Source: Atherix ibis (taxonomy: Eukaryota > Arthropoda > Insecta > Diptera > Athericidae). Taken from it: a stretch of DNA of 64,000 bases. The notes beneath the pieces are model-generated. The model saw only the letters and a program-made list of their open reading frames with translations. It had not been told where the DNA came from and searched no databases. A program made the position numbers and the translations under genes. This document shows, one piece after another, positions 1 to 13,600 of the stretch; the first letter of the stretch is position 1, and every line of letters begins with the position of its first letter. The DNA lies in contig CATQJD010000146.1 of the NCBI GenBank assembly GCA_958298945.1, positions 62,001 through 126,000 of the forward strand, written 5' to 3'.

Positions 1-1344
1 ACACTACTTCATATTCCTCTCAAACATACTAATTCATATTCCTCTTAAATATACTACTTCATATTACTCTTAAATATACTACCTCATATTCCTCTTAAAT
101 ATACTACTTCATATTCATCTTAAACATACTACTTCATATTCCTCTTAAACATAATACTTCATATTCCTCTTAAACATACTACTTCATATTCCTCTTAAAT
201 ATACTACTTCATATTCATCTTAAACATTCTACTTCATATTCCTCTTAAACATACTACTTCATATTTCTCTGAAACATACTACTTCATATTCCTCTTAAAC
301 GTACTACTTCATATTCCTCTTAAGCATACTACTTCATATTCCTCTTAAATATACTACTTCATATTGCTCTTAAACATACTGCTTCATATTCATCTTAAAC
401 ATACTACTTCAAATTCCTCTTAAACATACTACTTCATATTCCTCTTAAACATACTACTTCATATATCTCTTAAACATACTACTTCATATTCCTCTTAAAC
501 ATACTACTTCATATTCCTCTTAAACATACTACTTCATATTCCTCTTAAACATACTACTTCTAATTCCTCTTAAACATATTACTTCATATTCCTCTTAAAT
601 ATACTACTTCATATTCCTCTTAAACATACTACTTCATATTCCTCTTAAATATACTACTTCATATTCCTCTTAAATATACTACTTCATATTCCTCTTAAAC
701 ATACTACTTCATATTCCTCTTAAATATGCTACTTCATATTCATCTTAAACATACTACTTCATATTCCTCCTAAACATACTACTTCATATTCCTCTTAAAC
801 ATACTACTTCATATATCTCTTAAACATACTACTTCATATTCCTCTTAAACACACTACTTCATATTCCTCTTAAACATACTACTTCATATTCCTCTTAAAC
901 ATACTACCTCATATTCCTCTTAAACATACTACTTCATATTCCTCTTAAACATACTACTTCATATTCCTCTTAAACATACTACTTCATATTCCTCTTAAAC
1001 ATACTACTTCATACTCCTCTTAAACATACTACTTCATATTCCTCTTAAATATACTACTTATAATTACTCTAAAATATACTACTTCATATTCCTCTTAAGC
1101 ATACTACTTCATATTCCTCTTAAACATACTACTTCATATTCCTCTTAAACATACTACCTCATATTCCTCTTAAACATACTACTTCATATTCCTCTTAAAC
1201 ATACTACTTTATATTCCTCTTAAACATACTACTTCATATTCCTCTTAAACATACAACTTCATATTCCTCTTAAATATGCTACTTTATATACCTCTTAAAC
1301 ATACTACTTCTTATTCCTCTTAAACATACTACTTCATAATCCTC

Positions 1345-1357
1345 TTAAACATACTAC
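1345..1357 (+). repeat. Truncated 13-bp monomer
   Basis: The monomer beginning at 1345 reads TTAAACATACTAC and is followed directly by the next TTAAAC at 1358, so consensus positions 14-25 are missing. The break lies where TACTACTT and TTCCTCTT resemble each other, which fits slippage or recombination between the two similar halves of the monomer. It resets the 25-bp phase by 12 bases for everything downstream. Confidence 0.9.
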
Positions 1358-2982
1358 TTAAACATACTACTTCATATTCCTCTTAAATATACTACTTCAT
1401 ATTCCTCTTAATCATACTACTTCATATTCCTCTTAAACATACTACTTTATATGCCTCTTAAATGTACTACTTCATATTGATCTTAAACATTCTACTTCAT
1501 ATTCTACTTAAACATACTACTTCATATTCCTCTTAAATATACTACTTCATATTCCTCTTAAACATACTACTTCATATTCCTCTTAAACATACTACTTCAT
1601 ATTCCTCTTAAACATACTACTTCATATTCCTCTTAAACATACTACTTCATATTCCTCTTAAACATACTACTTCATATTCTTCTTAAACATACTACTTCAT
1701 ACTCCTCTTAAACATACTACTTCATATTCCTCTTAAATATACTACTTATAATTACTCTTAAATATAATACTTCATATTCCTCTTAAACATACTACTTCAT
1801 ATTTCTCTTAAACATACTACTTCATATTCCTCTTAAATATACTACTTCATATTGATCTTAAACATTCTACTTCATATTCCTCTTAAACATACTACTTCAT
1901 ATTCCTCTTAAACATACTACTTCATATTCCTCTTAAACATACTACCTTATATTCCTCTTAAACATACCAATTCATATTCCTCTTAAATATACTACTTCAT
2001 ATTCCTCTTAAACATACTACTTCATATTCCTCTTAAACATACTACTTCATATTCCTCTTAAATATACTACTTCATATTCATCCTAAACATACTACATCGA
2101 ATTCCTCTTAAATATACTACTTCATATTCCTCTTAAACATACTTGTTCATATACCTCTTAAACATACTACTTCATATTCCTCTTAAACATACTACTGCAT
2201 TTTCCTCTTAAACATACTACTTCATATTCCTCATAAACATACTACTTCATATTCCTCTTAAACATACTACTTCATATTCCTCTTAAACATACTACTTCAT
2301 ATTCCTCTTAAACAGACTACTTCATATTCCTCTTAAATATACTACTTTATATTCCTCTTAAACATACTACTTTATATTCCTCTTAAACATTCTACTTCAT
2401 ATTCCTCTTAAACATACTACTTCATATTCCTCTTAAATATACTACTTCATATTCCTCTTACACATACTATTTCATATTCCTCTTAAACATACTTCTTCAT
2501 ATTCCTGTTAAACATACTACTTCATATTCCTCTTAAACATACTACTTCATATTCCTCTTAAAAATACTACTTCATATTCCTCTTAAACATACTACTTAAT
2601 ATTCCTCTTAAACATACTACTTCATATTCCTCTTAAATATACTACTTCATATTCCTCTTAAAAATACTACTTCATATTCCTCTTAAACATACTATTTCAT
2701 ATTCCTCTTAAACATACTACTTCATATTCCTCTTAAACATACTACTTCATATTCCTCTTAAATATACTACTTCATATTCCTCTTAAGCATACTACTTCAT
2801 ATACCTCTTAAACATAGTACTTCATATTCCTCTTAAAAATACTACCTCATATTCCTCTTAAAAATACTACTTCATATTCCTCTTAAACATACTACTTTAT
2901 ATTCCTCTTAAACGTACTACTTCATATTCCTCTTAAACATACAACTTCATATTCCTCTTAAATATACTACTTTATATTCCTC

Positions 2983-3013
2983 TTAAACATACACGTACTA
3001 CTTCTTATTCCTC
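2983..3013 (+). repeat. Expanded 31-bp monomer with a 6-bp insertion
   Basis: The monomer reads TTAAACATAC, then ACGTAC, then TACTTCTTATTCCTC. The extra ACGTAC resembles a duplicated ACATAC carrying a G, as in the AAACGTAC variant found elsewhere in the array. This is the largest monomer-internal insertion seen in the window, and it occurs once. Confidence 0.85.
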
Positions 3014-3184
3014 TTAAACATACTACTTCATATTCCTCTTAAACATACTACTTCATATTCCTCTTAAACATACTACTTCATATTCCTCTTAAATATACTA
3101 CTTCATATTCCACTTAAACATACTATTTCATATTCCTCTTAAACATACTACTTCATATTCCTCTTAAATATACTTCTTCATATT

Positions 3185-6100
3185 GATCTTAAACATTCTA
3201 CTTCAATTCCTCTTAAACATTCTACTTCAATTCCTCTTAAACATTCTACTTCATATTCCTCTTAAATATACTACTTCATATTGCTCTTAAACATACTACT
3301 TCATATTCCTCTTAAACATACTACTTCATATTCCTCTTAAACATACTACTTCATATTCCTCTTAAATATACTACTTCATATTCCTCTTAAACATACTACT
3401 TCATATTCCTCTTAAACATACTACTTCATATTCCTCTTAAGCATACTACTTCATATTCCTCTTAAATATACTAATTCATATTACTCTTAAATATACTACT
3501 TCATATTCCTCTTAAACATACTACTTCATATTCCTCTTAAACATACTACTTCATATTCCTCTTAAACATACTACTTCATATTCCTCTTAAACATACCACT
3601 TCATATTCCTCTTAAATATACTACTTCATATTCCTCTTAAACATACTACTTCATATTCCTCTTAAACATACTACTTCATATTCCTCTTAAATATACTACT
3701 TGATATTCATCCGAAACATACTACTTCAAATTCCTCTTAAACATACTACTTCATATTCCTCTTAAACATACTACTTCATATTCCTCTTAAACATACTACT
3801 TCATATTCCTCTTAAACATACTATTACATATTCCTCTTAAATATACTACTTCATATTCCTCTTAAACATACTACTTCATATTCCTCTTAAGCACACTACT
3901 TCATATTCCTATTAAACATACTACTTCATATTCCTCTTAAACATACTACTTCATATTCCTCTCAAGCATATTACTTCATATTCCTCTTAAATATACTACT
4001 TTATATTCCTCTTAAACATACTACTTCATATTCCTCTTAAACATACTACTTCATATTCCTCTTAAACATATTACTTCATATTCCTCTTAAATATACTATT
4101 CATATTCCTATTAAACATACTTGTTTATATTCCTCTTAAACATTCTACTTCATATTCCTCTTAAACATACTACTTCATATTCCTCTTAAACATACTACTT
4201 CATATTCCTCATAAACATACTACTTCATATTCCTCTTAAACGTACTACTTCGTATTCCTCTTAAACATACTACTTCATATTCCTCTTAAACAGACTACTT
4301 CATATTCCTCTTAAATATACTACTTTATATTCCTCTTAAACAGTCTACTTCATATTCCTCTTAAACATACTACTTCATATTCCTCTTAAATATACTACTT
4401 CATATTCCTCTTAAACATACTACTTCATATTCCTCTTAAACATACTACTTCATATTCCTCATAAATATACTACTTCTTATTCCTCTTAAACATACTACTT
4501 CATATTCCTCTTAAACATACTACTTCATATTCCTCTTAAACATACTACTTCATATTCCTCTTAAATATACTACTTCATATTCCACTTAAACATACTATTT
4601 CATATTCCTCTTAAACATACTACTTCATATTCCTCTTAAATATACTTCTTCATATTGATCTTAAACATTCTACTTCAATTCCTCTTAAACATTCTACTTC
4701 AATTCCTCTTAAACATTCTACTTCATATTCCTCTTAAATATACTACTTCATATTCCTCTTAAACATACTACTTCATATTCCTCTTAAACATACTACTTCA
4801 TATTCCTCTTAAACATACTACTTCATATTCCTCTTAAATATACTACTTCATATTCCTCTTAAACATACTACTTCATATTCCTCTTAAACATACTACTTCA
4901 TATTCCTCTTAAGCATACTACTTCATATTCCTCTTAAATATACTAATTCATATTACTCTTAAATATACTACTTCATATTCCTCTTAAACATACTACTTCA
5001 TATTCCTCTTAAACATACTACTTCATATTCCTCTTAAACATACTACTTCATATTCCTCTTAAACATACCACTTCATATTCCTCTTAAATATACTACTTCA
5101 TATTCCTCTTAAACATACTACTTCATATTCCTCTTAAACATACTACTTCATATTCCTCTTAAATATACTACTTGATATTCATCCGAAACATACTACTTCA
5201 AATTCCTCTTAAACATACTACTTCATATTCCTCTTAAACATACTACTTCATATTCCTCTTAAACATACTACTTCATATTCCTCTTAAACATACTATTACA
5301 TATTCCTCTTAAATATACTACTTCATATTCCTCTTAAACATACTACTTCATATTCCTCTTAAGCACACTACTTCATATTCCTATTAAACATACTACTTCA
5401 TATTCCTCTTAAACATACTACTTCATATTCCTCTCAAGCATATTACTTCATATTCCTCTTAAATATACTACTTTATATTCCTCTTAAACATACTACTTCA
5501 TATTCCTCTTAAACATACTACTTCATATTCCTCTTAAACATATTACTTCATATTCCTCTTAAATATACTATTCATATTCCTATTAAACATACTTGTTCAT
5601 ATTCCTCTTAAACATACTACTTCATATTCCTCTTAAACATACTACTTCATATTCCTCTTAAACATACTACTTCATATTCCTCATAAACATACTACTTCAT
5701 ATTCCTCTTAAACGTACTACTTCGTATTCCTCTTAAACATACTACTTCATATTCCTCTTAAACAGACTACTTCATATTCCTCTTAAATATACTACTTTAT
5801 ATTCCTCTTAAACATTCTACTTCATATTCCTCTTAAACATACTACTTCATATTCCTCTTAAATATACTACTTCATATTCCTCTTAAACATACTACTTCAT
5901 ATTCCTCTTAAACATACTACTTCATATTCCTCTTAAACATACTACTTCATATTCCTCTTAAACATACTACTTCATATTCCTCTTAAAAATACTACTTCAT
6001 ATTCCTGTTAAACATACTACTTAATATTCCTCTTAAACATACTACTTCATATTCCTCTTAAATATACTACTTCATATTCCTCTTAAATATACTACTTCAT

Positions 6101-6930
6101 ATTCCTCTTAAACATACTACTTCATATTCCCCTTAAACATACTCCTTCAAATTCCTCTTAAATATACTACTTCATATTCATCTCAAACATTCTACTTCAT
6201 ATTCCTCTTAAATATACTACTTCATATTGCTCTTAAGCATACTACTTCATATTCTTCTTAAACATACTACTTCATTTTCTTCTTAAATATGCTACTTAAT
6301 ATTCCTCTTAAACATACTACTTCATATTCCTCTTAAACAGACTACTTCATATTCCTCTTAAATATACTACTTTATATTCCTCTTAAACATACTACTTCAT
6401 ATTCCTCTTAAACATACAACTTCATATATCTCTTAAACATACTACTACATATTCCTCTTAAACTCACTACTTCATATTCCTCTTAAACATACTACTTCAT
6501 ATTCCTCTTAAACATACTACTTCATATTCCTCTTAAACATACTACTTCATATTCCTCTTAAACATACTACTTCATATTCCTCTTAAACATACTACTTCAT
6601 ATTCTTCTTAAACATACTACTTCATATTCCTCTTAAATATACTACTTTATATAACTCTTAAATATACTACTTCATATTCCTCTTAAACAAACTACTTCAT
6701 ATTCCGCTTAAACATACTACTTCATATTCCTCTTAAATATACTGCTTCATATTGATCTTAAACATTCTACTTCATATTCCTCTTAAACATACTACTTCAT
6801 ATTCCTCTTAAACATACTAATTCATATTCCTCTTAAACATACTACTTCATATTCCTCTTAAACATACCACGTCATATTCCTCTTAAATATACTACTTCAT
6901 ATTCCTCTTAAACATACTACTTCATATTCC
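3185..6930 (+). repeat. Higher-order unit, first copy of a 3671-bp tandem duplication (two 1472-bp subunits plus ~727 bp)
   Basis: Marker variants recur at fixed spacing. TTGATC followed by two CTTCAATTCC monomers occurs at 3185 and 4657. TGATATTCATCCGAAAC occurs with its G at 3713 and 5185. AAACGTACTACTTCGTATT occurs at 4241 and 5713. All give 1472 bp, which is 59 monomers (1475) minus three single-base deletions: two CTTCAATT monomers and one TACTATTCAT monomer. After the second subunit comes a stretch with its own markers (ACTCCTTCAAATT near 6141, TCATCTCAAACATT near 6170, TACTGCTTCATATTGATC at 6754, CCACGTCAT at 6868). The first subunit starts at 3185, but the part before about 3260 is not shared with the second 3671-bp copy. 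Confidence 0.88.
3189..3236 (+). repeat. Pair of 24-bp monomers (CTTCAATTCC class)
   Basis: Two successive monomers, starting at 3189 and 3213, lack one base in CATATT (CTTCAATTCC). The same pair recurs at about 4661-4708 and 8332-8379, and so tags the junction of 1472-bp subunits. It is absent at 6856, which helps place the left boundary of the 3671-bp duplication after about 3260. Confidence 0.88.
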
Positions 6931-9900
6931 TCTTAAATATACTACTTCATATTCCTCTTAAACATACTACTTCATATTCCTCTTAAACATACTACTTCAT
7001 ATTCCTCTTAAACATACTACTTCATATTCCTCTTAAATATACTACTTCATATTCCTCTTAAACATACTACTTCATATTCCTCTTAAACATACTACTTCAT
7101 ATTCCTCTTAAGCATACTACTTCATATTCCTCTTAAATATACTAATTGATATTACTCTTAAATATACTACTTCATATTCCTCTTAAACATACTACTTCAT
7201 ATTCCTCTTAAACATACTACTTCATATTCCTCTTAAACATACTACTTCATATTCCTCTTAAACATACCACTTCATATTCCTCTTAAATATACTACTTCAT
7301 ATTCCTCTTAAACATACTACTTCATATTCCTCTTAAACATACTACTTCATATTCCTCTTAAATATACTACTTGATATTCATCCGAAACATACTACTTCAA
7401 ATTCCTCTTAAACATACTACTTCATATTCCTCTTAAACATACTACTTCATATTCCTCTTAAACATACTACTTCATATTCCTCTTAAACATACTATTACAT
7501 ATTCCTCTTAAATATACTACTTCATATTCCTCTTAAACATACTACTTCATATTCCTCTTAAGCACACTACTTCATATTCCTATTAAACATACTTCTTCAT
7601 ATTCCTCTTAAACATACTACTTCATATTCCTCTCAAGCATATTACTTCATATTCCTCTTAAATATACTACTTTATATTCCTCTTAAACATACTACTTCAT
7701 ATTCCTCTTAAACATACTACTTCATATTCCTCTTAAACATATTACTTCATATTCCTCTTAAATATACTATTCATATTCCTATTAAACATACTTGTTCATA
7801 TTCCTCTTAAACATTCTACTTCATATTCCTCTTAAACATACTACTTCATATTCCTCTTAAACATACTACTTCATATTCCTCATAAACATACTACTTCATA
7901 TTCCTCTTAAACGTACTACTTCGTATTCCTCTTAAACATACTACTTCATATTCCTCTTAAACAGACTACTTCATATTCCTCTTAAATATACTACTTTATA
8001 TTCCTCTTAAACATTCTACTTCATATTCCTCTTAAACATACTACTTCATATTCCTCTTAAATATACTACTTCATATTCCTCTTAAACATACTACTTCATA
8101 TTCCTCTTAAACATACTACTTCATATTCCTCATAAACATACTACTTCTTATTCCTCTTAAACATACTACTTCATATTCCTCTTAAACATACTACTTCATA
8201 TTCCTCTTAAACATACTACTTCATATTCCTCTTAAATATACTACTTCATATTCCACTTAAACATACTATTTCATATTCCTCTTAAACATACTACTTCATA
8301 TTCCTCTTAAATATACTTCTTCATATTGATCTTAAACATTCTACTTCAATTCCTCTTAAACATTCTACTTCAATTCCTCTTAAACATTCTACTTCATATT
8401 CCTCTTAAATATACTACTTCATATTCCTCTTAAACATACTACTTCATATTCCTCTTAAACATACTACTTCATATTCCTCTTAAACATACTACTTCATATT
8501 CCTCTTAAATATACTACTTCATATTCCTCTTAAACATACTACTTCATATTCCTCTTAAACATACTACTTCATATTCCTCTTAAGCATACTACTTCATATT
8601 CCTCTTAAATATACTAATTCATATTACTCTTAAATATACTACTTCATATTCCTCTTAAACATACTACTTCATATTCCTCTTAAACATACTACTTCATATT
8701 CCTCTTAAACATACTACTTCATATTCCTCTTAAACATACCACTTCATATTCCTCTTAAATATACTACTTCATATTCCTCTTAAACATACTACTTCATATT
8801 CCTCTTAAACATACTACTTCATATTCCTCTTAAATATACTACTTGATATTCATCCGAAACATACTACTTCAAATTCCTCTTAAACATACTACTTCATATT
8901 CCTCTTAAACATACTACTTTATATTCCTCTTAAACATACTACTTCATATTCCTCTTAAACATACTATTACATATTCCTCTTAAATATATTACTTCATATT
9001 CCTCTTAAACATACTACTTCATATTCCTCTTAAGCACACTACTTCATATTCCTATTAAACATACTACTTCATATTCCTCTTAAACATACTACTTCATATT
9101 CCTCTCAAGCATATTACTTCATATTCCTCTTAAATATACTACTTTATATTCCTCTTAAACATACTACTTCATATTCCTCTTAAACATACTACTTCATATT
9201 CCTCTTAAACATATTACTTCATATTCCTCTTAAATATACTATTCATATTCCTATTAAACATACTTGTTCATATTCCTCTTAAACATACTACTTCATATTC
9301 CTCTTAAACATACTACTTCATATTCCTCTTAAACATACTACTTCATATTCCTCATAAACATACTACTTCATATTCCTCTTAAACGTACTACTTCGTATTC
9401 CTCTTAAACATACTACTTCATATTCCTCTTAAACAGACTACTTCATATTCCTCTTAAATATACTACTTTATATTCCTCTTAAACATTCTACTTCATATTC
9501 CTCTTAAACATACTACTTCATATTCCTCTTAAATATACTACTTCATATGCCTCTTAAACATACTACTTCATATTCCTCTTAAACATACTACTTCATATTC
9601 CTCTTAAACATACTACTTCATATTCCTCTTAAACATACTACTTCATATTCCTCTTAAAAATACTACTTCATATTCCTGTTAAACATACTACTTAATATTC
9701 CTCTTAAACATACTACTTCATATTCCTCTTAAATATACTACTTCATATTCCTCTTAAATATACTACTTCATATTCCTCTTAAACATACTACTTCATATTC
9801 CCCTTAAACATACTCCTTCAAATTCCTCTTAAATATACTACTTCATATTCATCTCAAACATTCTACTTCATATTCCTCTTAAATATACTACTTCATATTG

Positions 9901-10600
9901 CTCTTAAGCATACTACTTCATATTCTTCTTAAACATACTACTTCATTTTCTTCTTAAATATGCTACTTAATATTCCTCTTAAACATACTACTTCATATTC
10001 CTCTTAAACAGACTACTTCATATTCCTCTTAAATATACTACTTTATATTCCTCTTAAACATACTACTTCATATTCCTCTTAAACATACAACTTCATATAT
10101 CTCTTAAACATACTACTACATATTCCTCTTAAACTCACTACTTCATATTCCTCTTAAACATACTACTTCATATTCCTCTTAAACATACTACTTCATATTC
10201 CTCTTAAACATACTACTTCATATTCCTCTTAAACATACTACTTCATATTCCTCTTAAACATACTACTTCATATTCTTCTTAAACATACTACTTCATATTC
10301 CTCTTAAATATACTACTTTATATAACTCTTAAATATACTACTTCATATTCCTCTTAAACAAACTACTTCATATTCCGCTTAAACATACTACTTCATATTC
10401 CTCTTAAATATACTGCTTCATATTGATCTTAAACATTCTACTTCATATTCCTCTTAAACATACTACTTCATATTCCTCTTAAACATACTAATTCATATTC
10501 CTCTTAAACATACTACTTCATATTCCTCTTAAACATACCACGTCATATTCCTCTTAAATATACTACTTCATATTCCTCTTAAACATACTACTTCATATTC
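6930..10600 (+). repeat. Second copy of the 3671-bp higher-order unit
   Basis: Every marker of the preceding unit returns 3671 bp later. CCGAAAC is at 7384 and 8856 (from 3713 and 5185). AAACGTAC is at 7912 and 9384. The ACTCCTTCAAATT monomer is at 9812 (from 6141). TTGATC after TACTGCTTC is at 10425 (from 6754). CCACGTCAT is near 10538 (from 6868). 3671 is 147 monomers minus 4 bases. The copies differ by only a handful of substitutions seen by eye, for example CTAATTCAT at 3471 against CTAATTGAT at 7142. Similarity ends at about 10600, where the next block begins. Confidence 0.88.
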
Positions 10601-13600
10601 CTCTTAAACATACTACTTCATATTCCTCTTAAATATACTACTTCATATTCATCCCAAACATACTACTTCATATTCCTCTTAAACATACTACTTCATATTC
10701 CTCTTAAACATACTACTTCATATTCCTCTTAAACATACTCCTTCATATTCCTCTTAAATATACTACTTCATATTCATCTCAAACATTCTACTTCATATTC
10801 CTCTTAAATATACTACTTCATATTGCTCTTAAGCATACTACTTCATATTCTTCTTAAACATACTACTTCATTTTCTTCTTAAATATGCTACTTAATATTC
10901 CTCTTAAACATACTACTTCATATTCCTTTTAAACATACTATTTCATATTCCTCTTAAATATACTACTTCATATTCCTCTTAAACATACTACTTCATATTC
11001 CTCTTAAACACACTACTTCATATTCCTATTAAACATACTACTTCATATTCCTCTTAAACATACTACTTCATATTCCGCTTAAGCATATTACTTCATATTC
11101 CTCTTAAATATACTACTTTATATTCCTCTTAAACATACTACTTTATATTCCTCTTAAACATACTACTTCATATTCCTCTTAAACATACTACGTCATATTC
11201 CTCTTAATTATACTACTTCATATTCCTCTTAAACATACTACTTCATATTCCTCTTAAACATACTACTTCATATTCCTCTTAAACATACTACTTCATATTT
11301 CTCTTAAACATACTACTTCATATTCCTCATAAACATACTACTTCATATTCCTCTTAAACATACTTCTTCATATTCCTCTTAAACATACTACTTCATATTC
11401 CTCTTAAACATACTACTTCATATTCCTCTTAAAAATACTACTTCATATTCCTGTTAAACATACTACTTAATATTCCTCTTCAACATACTACTTCATATTC
11501 CTCTTAAATATACTACTTCATATTCCTCTTAAATATACTACTTCATATTCCTCTTAAACATACTACTTCATATTCCCCTTAAACATACTACTTCATATTC
11601 CTCTTAAATATACTATTCATATTCCTATTAAACATACTTGTTCATATTCCTCTTAAACATACTACTTCATATTCCTCTTAAACATACTACTTCATATTCC
11701 TCTTAAACATACTACTTCATATTCCTCATAAACATACTACTTCATATTCCTCTTAAACGTACTACTTCGTATTCCTCTTAAACATACTACTTCATATTCC
11801 TCTTAAACAGACTACTTCATATTCCTCTTAAATATACTACTTTATATTCCTCTTAAACATACTACTTCATATTCCTCTTAAACATACTACTTCATATTCC
11901 TCTTAAATATACTACTTCATATTCCTCTTAAACATACTACTTCATATTCCTCTTAAACATACTACTTCATATTCCTCTTAAACATACTACTTCATATTCC
12001 TCTTAAACATACTACTTCATATTCCTCTTAAAAATACTACTTCATATTCCTGTTAAACATATTACTTAATATTCCTCTTAAACATACTACTTCATATTCC
12101 TCTTAAATATACTACTTCATATTCCTCTTAAATATACTACTTCATATTCCTCTTAAACATACTACTTCATATTCCCCTTAAACATACTACTTCATATTCC
12201 TCTTAAATATACTACTTCATATTCATCTCAAACATTCTACTTCATATTCCTCTTAAATATACTACTTCATATTGCTCTTAAGCATACTACTTCATATTCT
12301 TCTTAAACATACTACTTCATATTCCTCTTAAATATGCTACTTCATATTCATCTTAAACATACTACTTCATATTCCTCTTAAACATACGACTTCATATTCC
12401 TCTTAAACATACAACTTCATATATCTCTTAAACATACTACTACATATTCCTCTTAAACTCACTACTTCATATTCCTCTTAAACATACTACTTCATATTCC
12501 TCTTAAACATACTACTTCATATTCCTCTTAAACATACAACTTCATATTCCTCTTAAACATACTACTTCATATTCCTCTTAAACATACTACTTCATATTCC
12601 TCTTAAACATACTACTTCATATTCCTCTTAAACATACTACTTCATATTCCTCTTAAACATACTACTTCATATTCCTCTTAAACATACTACTTCATATTCC
12701 TCTTAAACTCACTACTTCATATTCCTCTTAAACATACTACTTCATATTCCTCTTAAACATACTACTTCATATTCCTCTTAAACATACAACTTCATATTCC
12801 TCTTAAACATACTACTTCATATTCCTCTTAAACATACTACTTCATATTCCTCTTAAACATACTACTTCATATTCCTCTTAAATATACTACTTCATATTCC
12901 TCTTAAACAAACTACTTCATATTCCGCTTAAACATAGTACTTCATATTCCTCTTAAATATACTGCTTCATATTGATCTTAAACATTCTACTTCATATTCC
13001 TCTTAAACATACTACATCATATTCCTCTTAAACATACTAATTCATATTCCTCTTAAACATACTACTTCATATTCCTCTTAAACATACCACGTCATATTCC
13101 TCTTAAATATACTACTTCATATTCCTCTTAAACATACTAATTCATATTCCTCTTAAACATACTACTTCATATTCCTCTTAAATATACTACTTCATATTCA
13201 TCCCAAACATACTACTTCATATTCCTCTTAAACATACTACTTCATATTCCTCTTAAACATACTACTTCATATTCCTCTTAAACATACTACTTCATATTCC
13301 TTTTAAACATACTATTTCATATACCTCTTAAATATACTACTTCATATTCCTCTTAAACACACTACTTCATATTCCTATTAAACATACTACTTCATATTCC
13401 TCTTAAACATACTACTTCATATTCCGCTTAAGCATATTACTTCATATTCCTCTTAAATATACTACTTTATATTCCTCTTAAACATACTACTTCATATTCC
13501 TCTTAAACATACAACTTCATATTCCTCTTAAACATACTACGTCATATTCCTCTTAAATATACTACTTCATATTCCTCTTAAACATACTACTTCATATTCC

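Larger units (their letters stand above)
1..3180 (+). repeat. Left, heterogeneous satellite block with weak 350-bp and ~690-bp periodicity
   Basis: Monomers here carry more scattered single changes than in most of the window, and no long unit repeats cleanly. Two weak periodicities are visible. The variant ATATATCTC recurs at 461 and 811 (350 bp, 14 monomers) with similar neighbours. The pair ATACTCCTC then ACTTATAATTACTC recurs at about 1013/1053 and 1701/1741 (688 bp, i.e. 28 monomers minus the 12 bases missing at 1358). The CCACGTCAT monomer class, frequent after 6860, was not seen here. The block also holds the shortest and longest monomers of the window (13 bp and 31 bp). No gene or other feature is present. 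Confidence 0.8.

Noticed and set aside
6860..6880. bZIP-type ACGT binding site in CCACGTCAT monomers
   Set aside because: The ACGT core is only four bases and arises by two substitutions in a repeat; without a promoter or gene nearby there is no support for a regulatory site.
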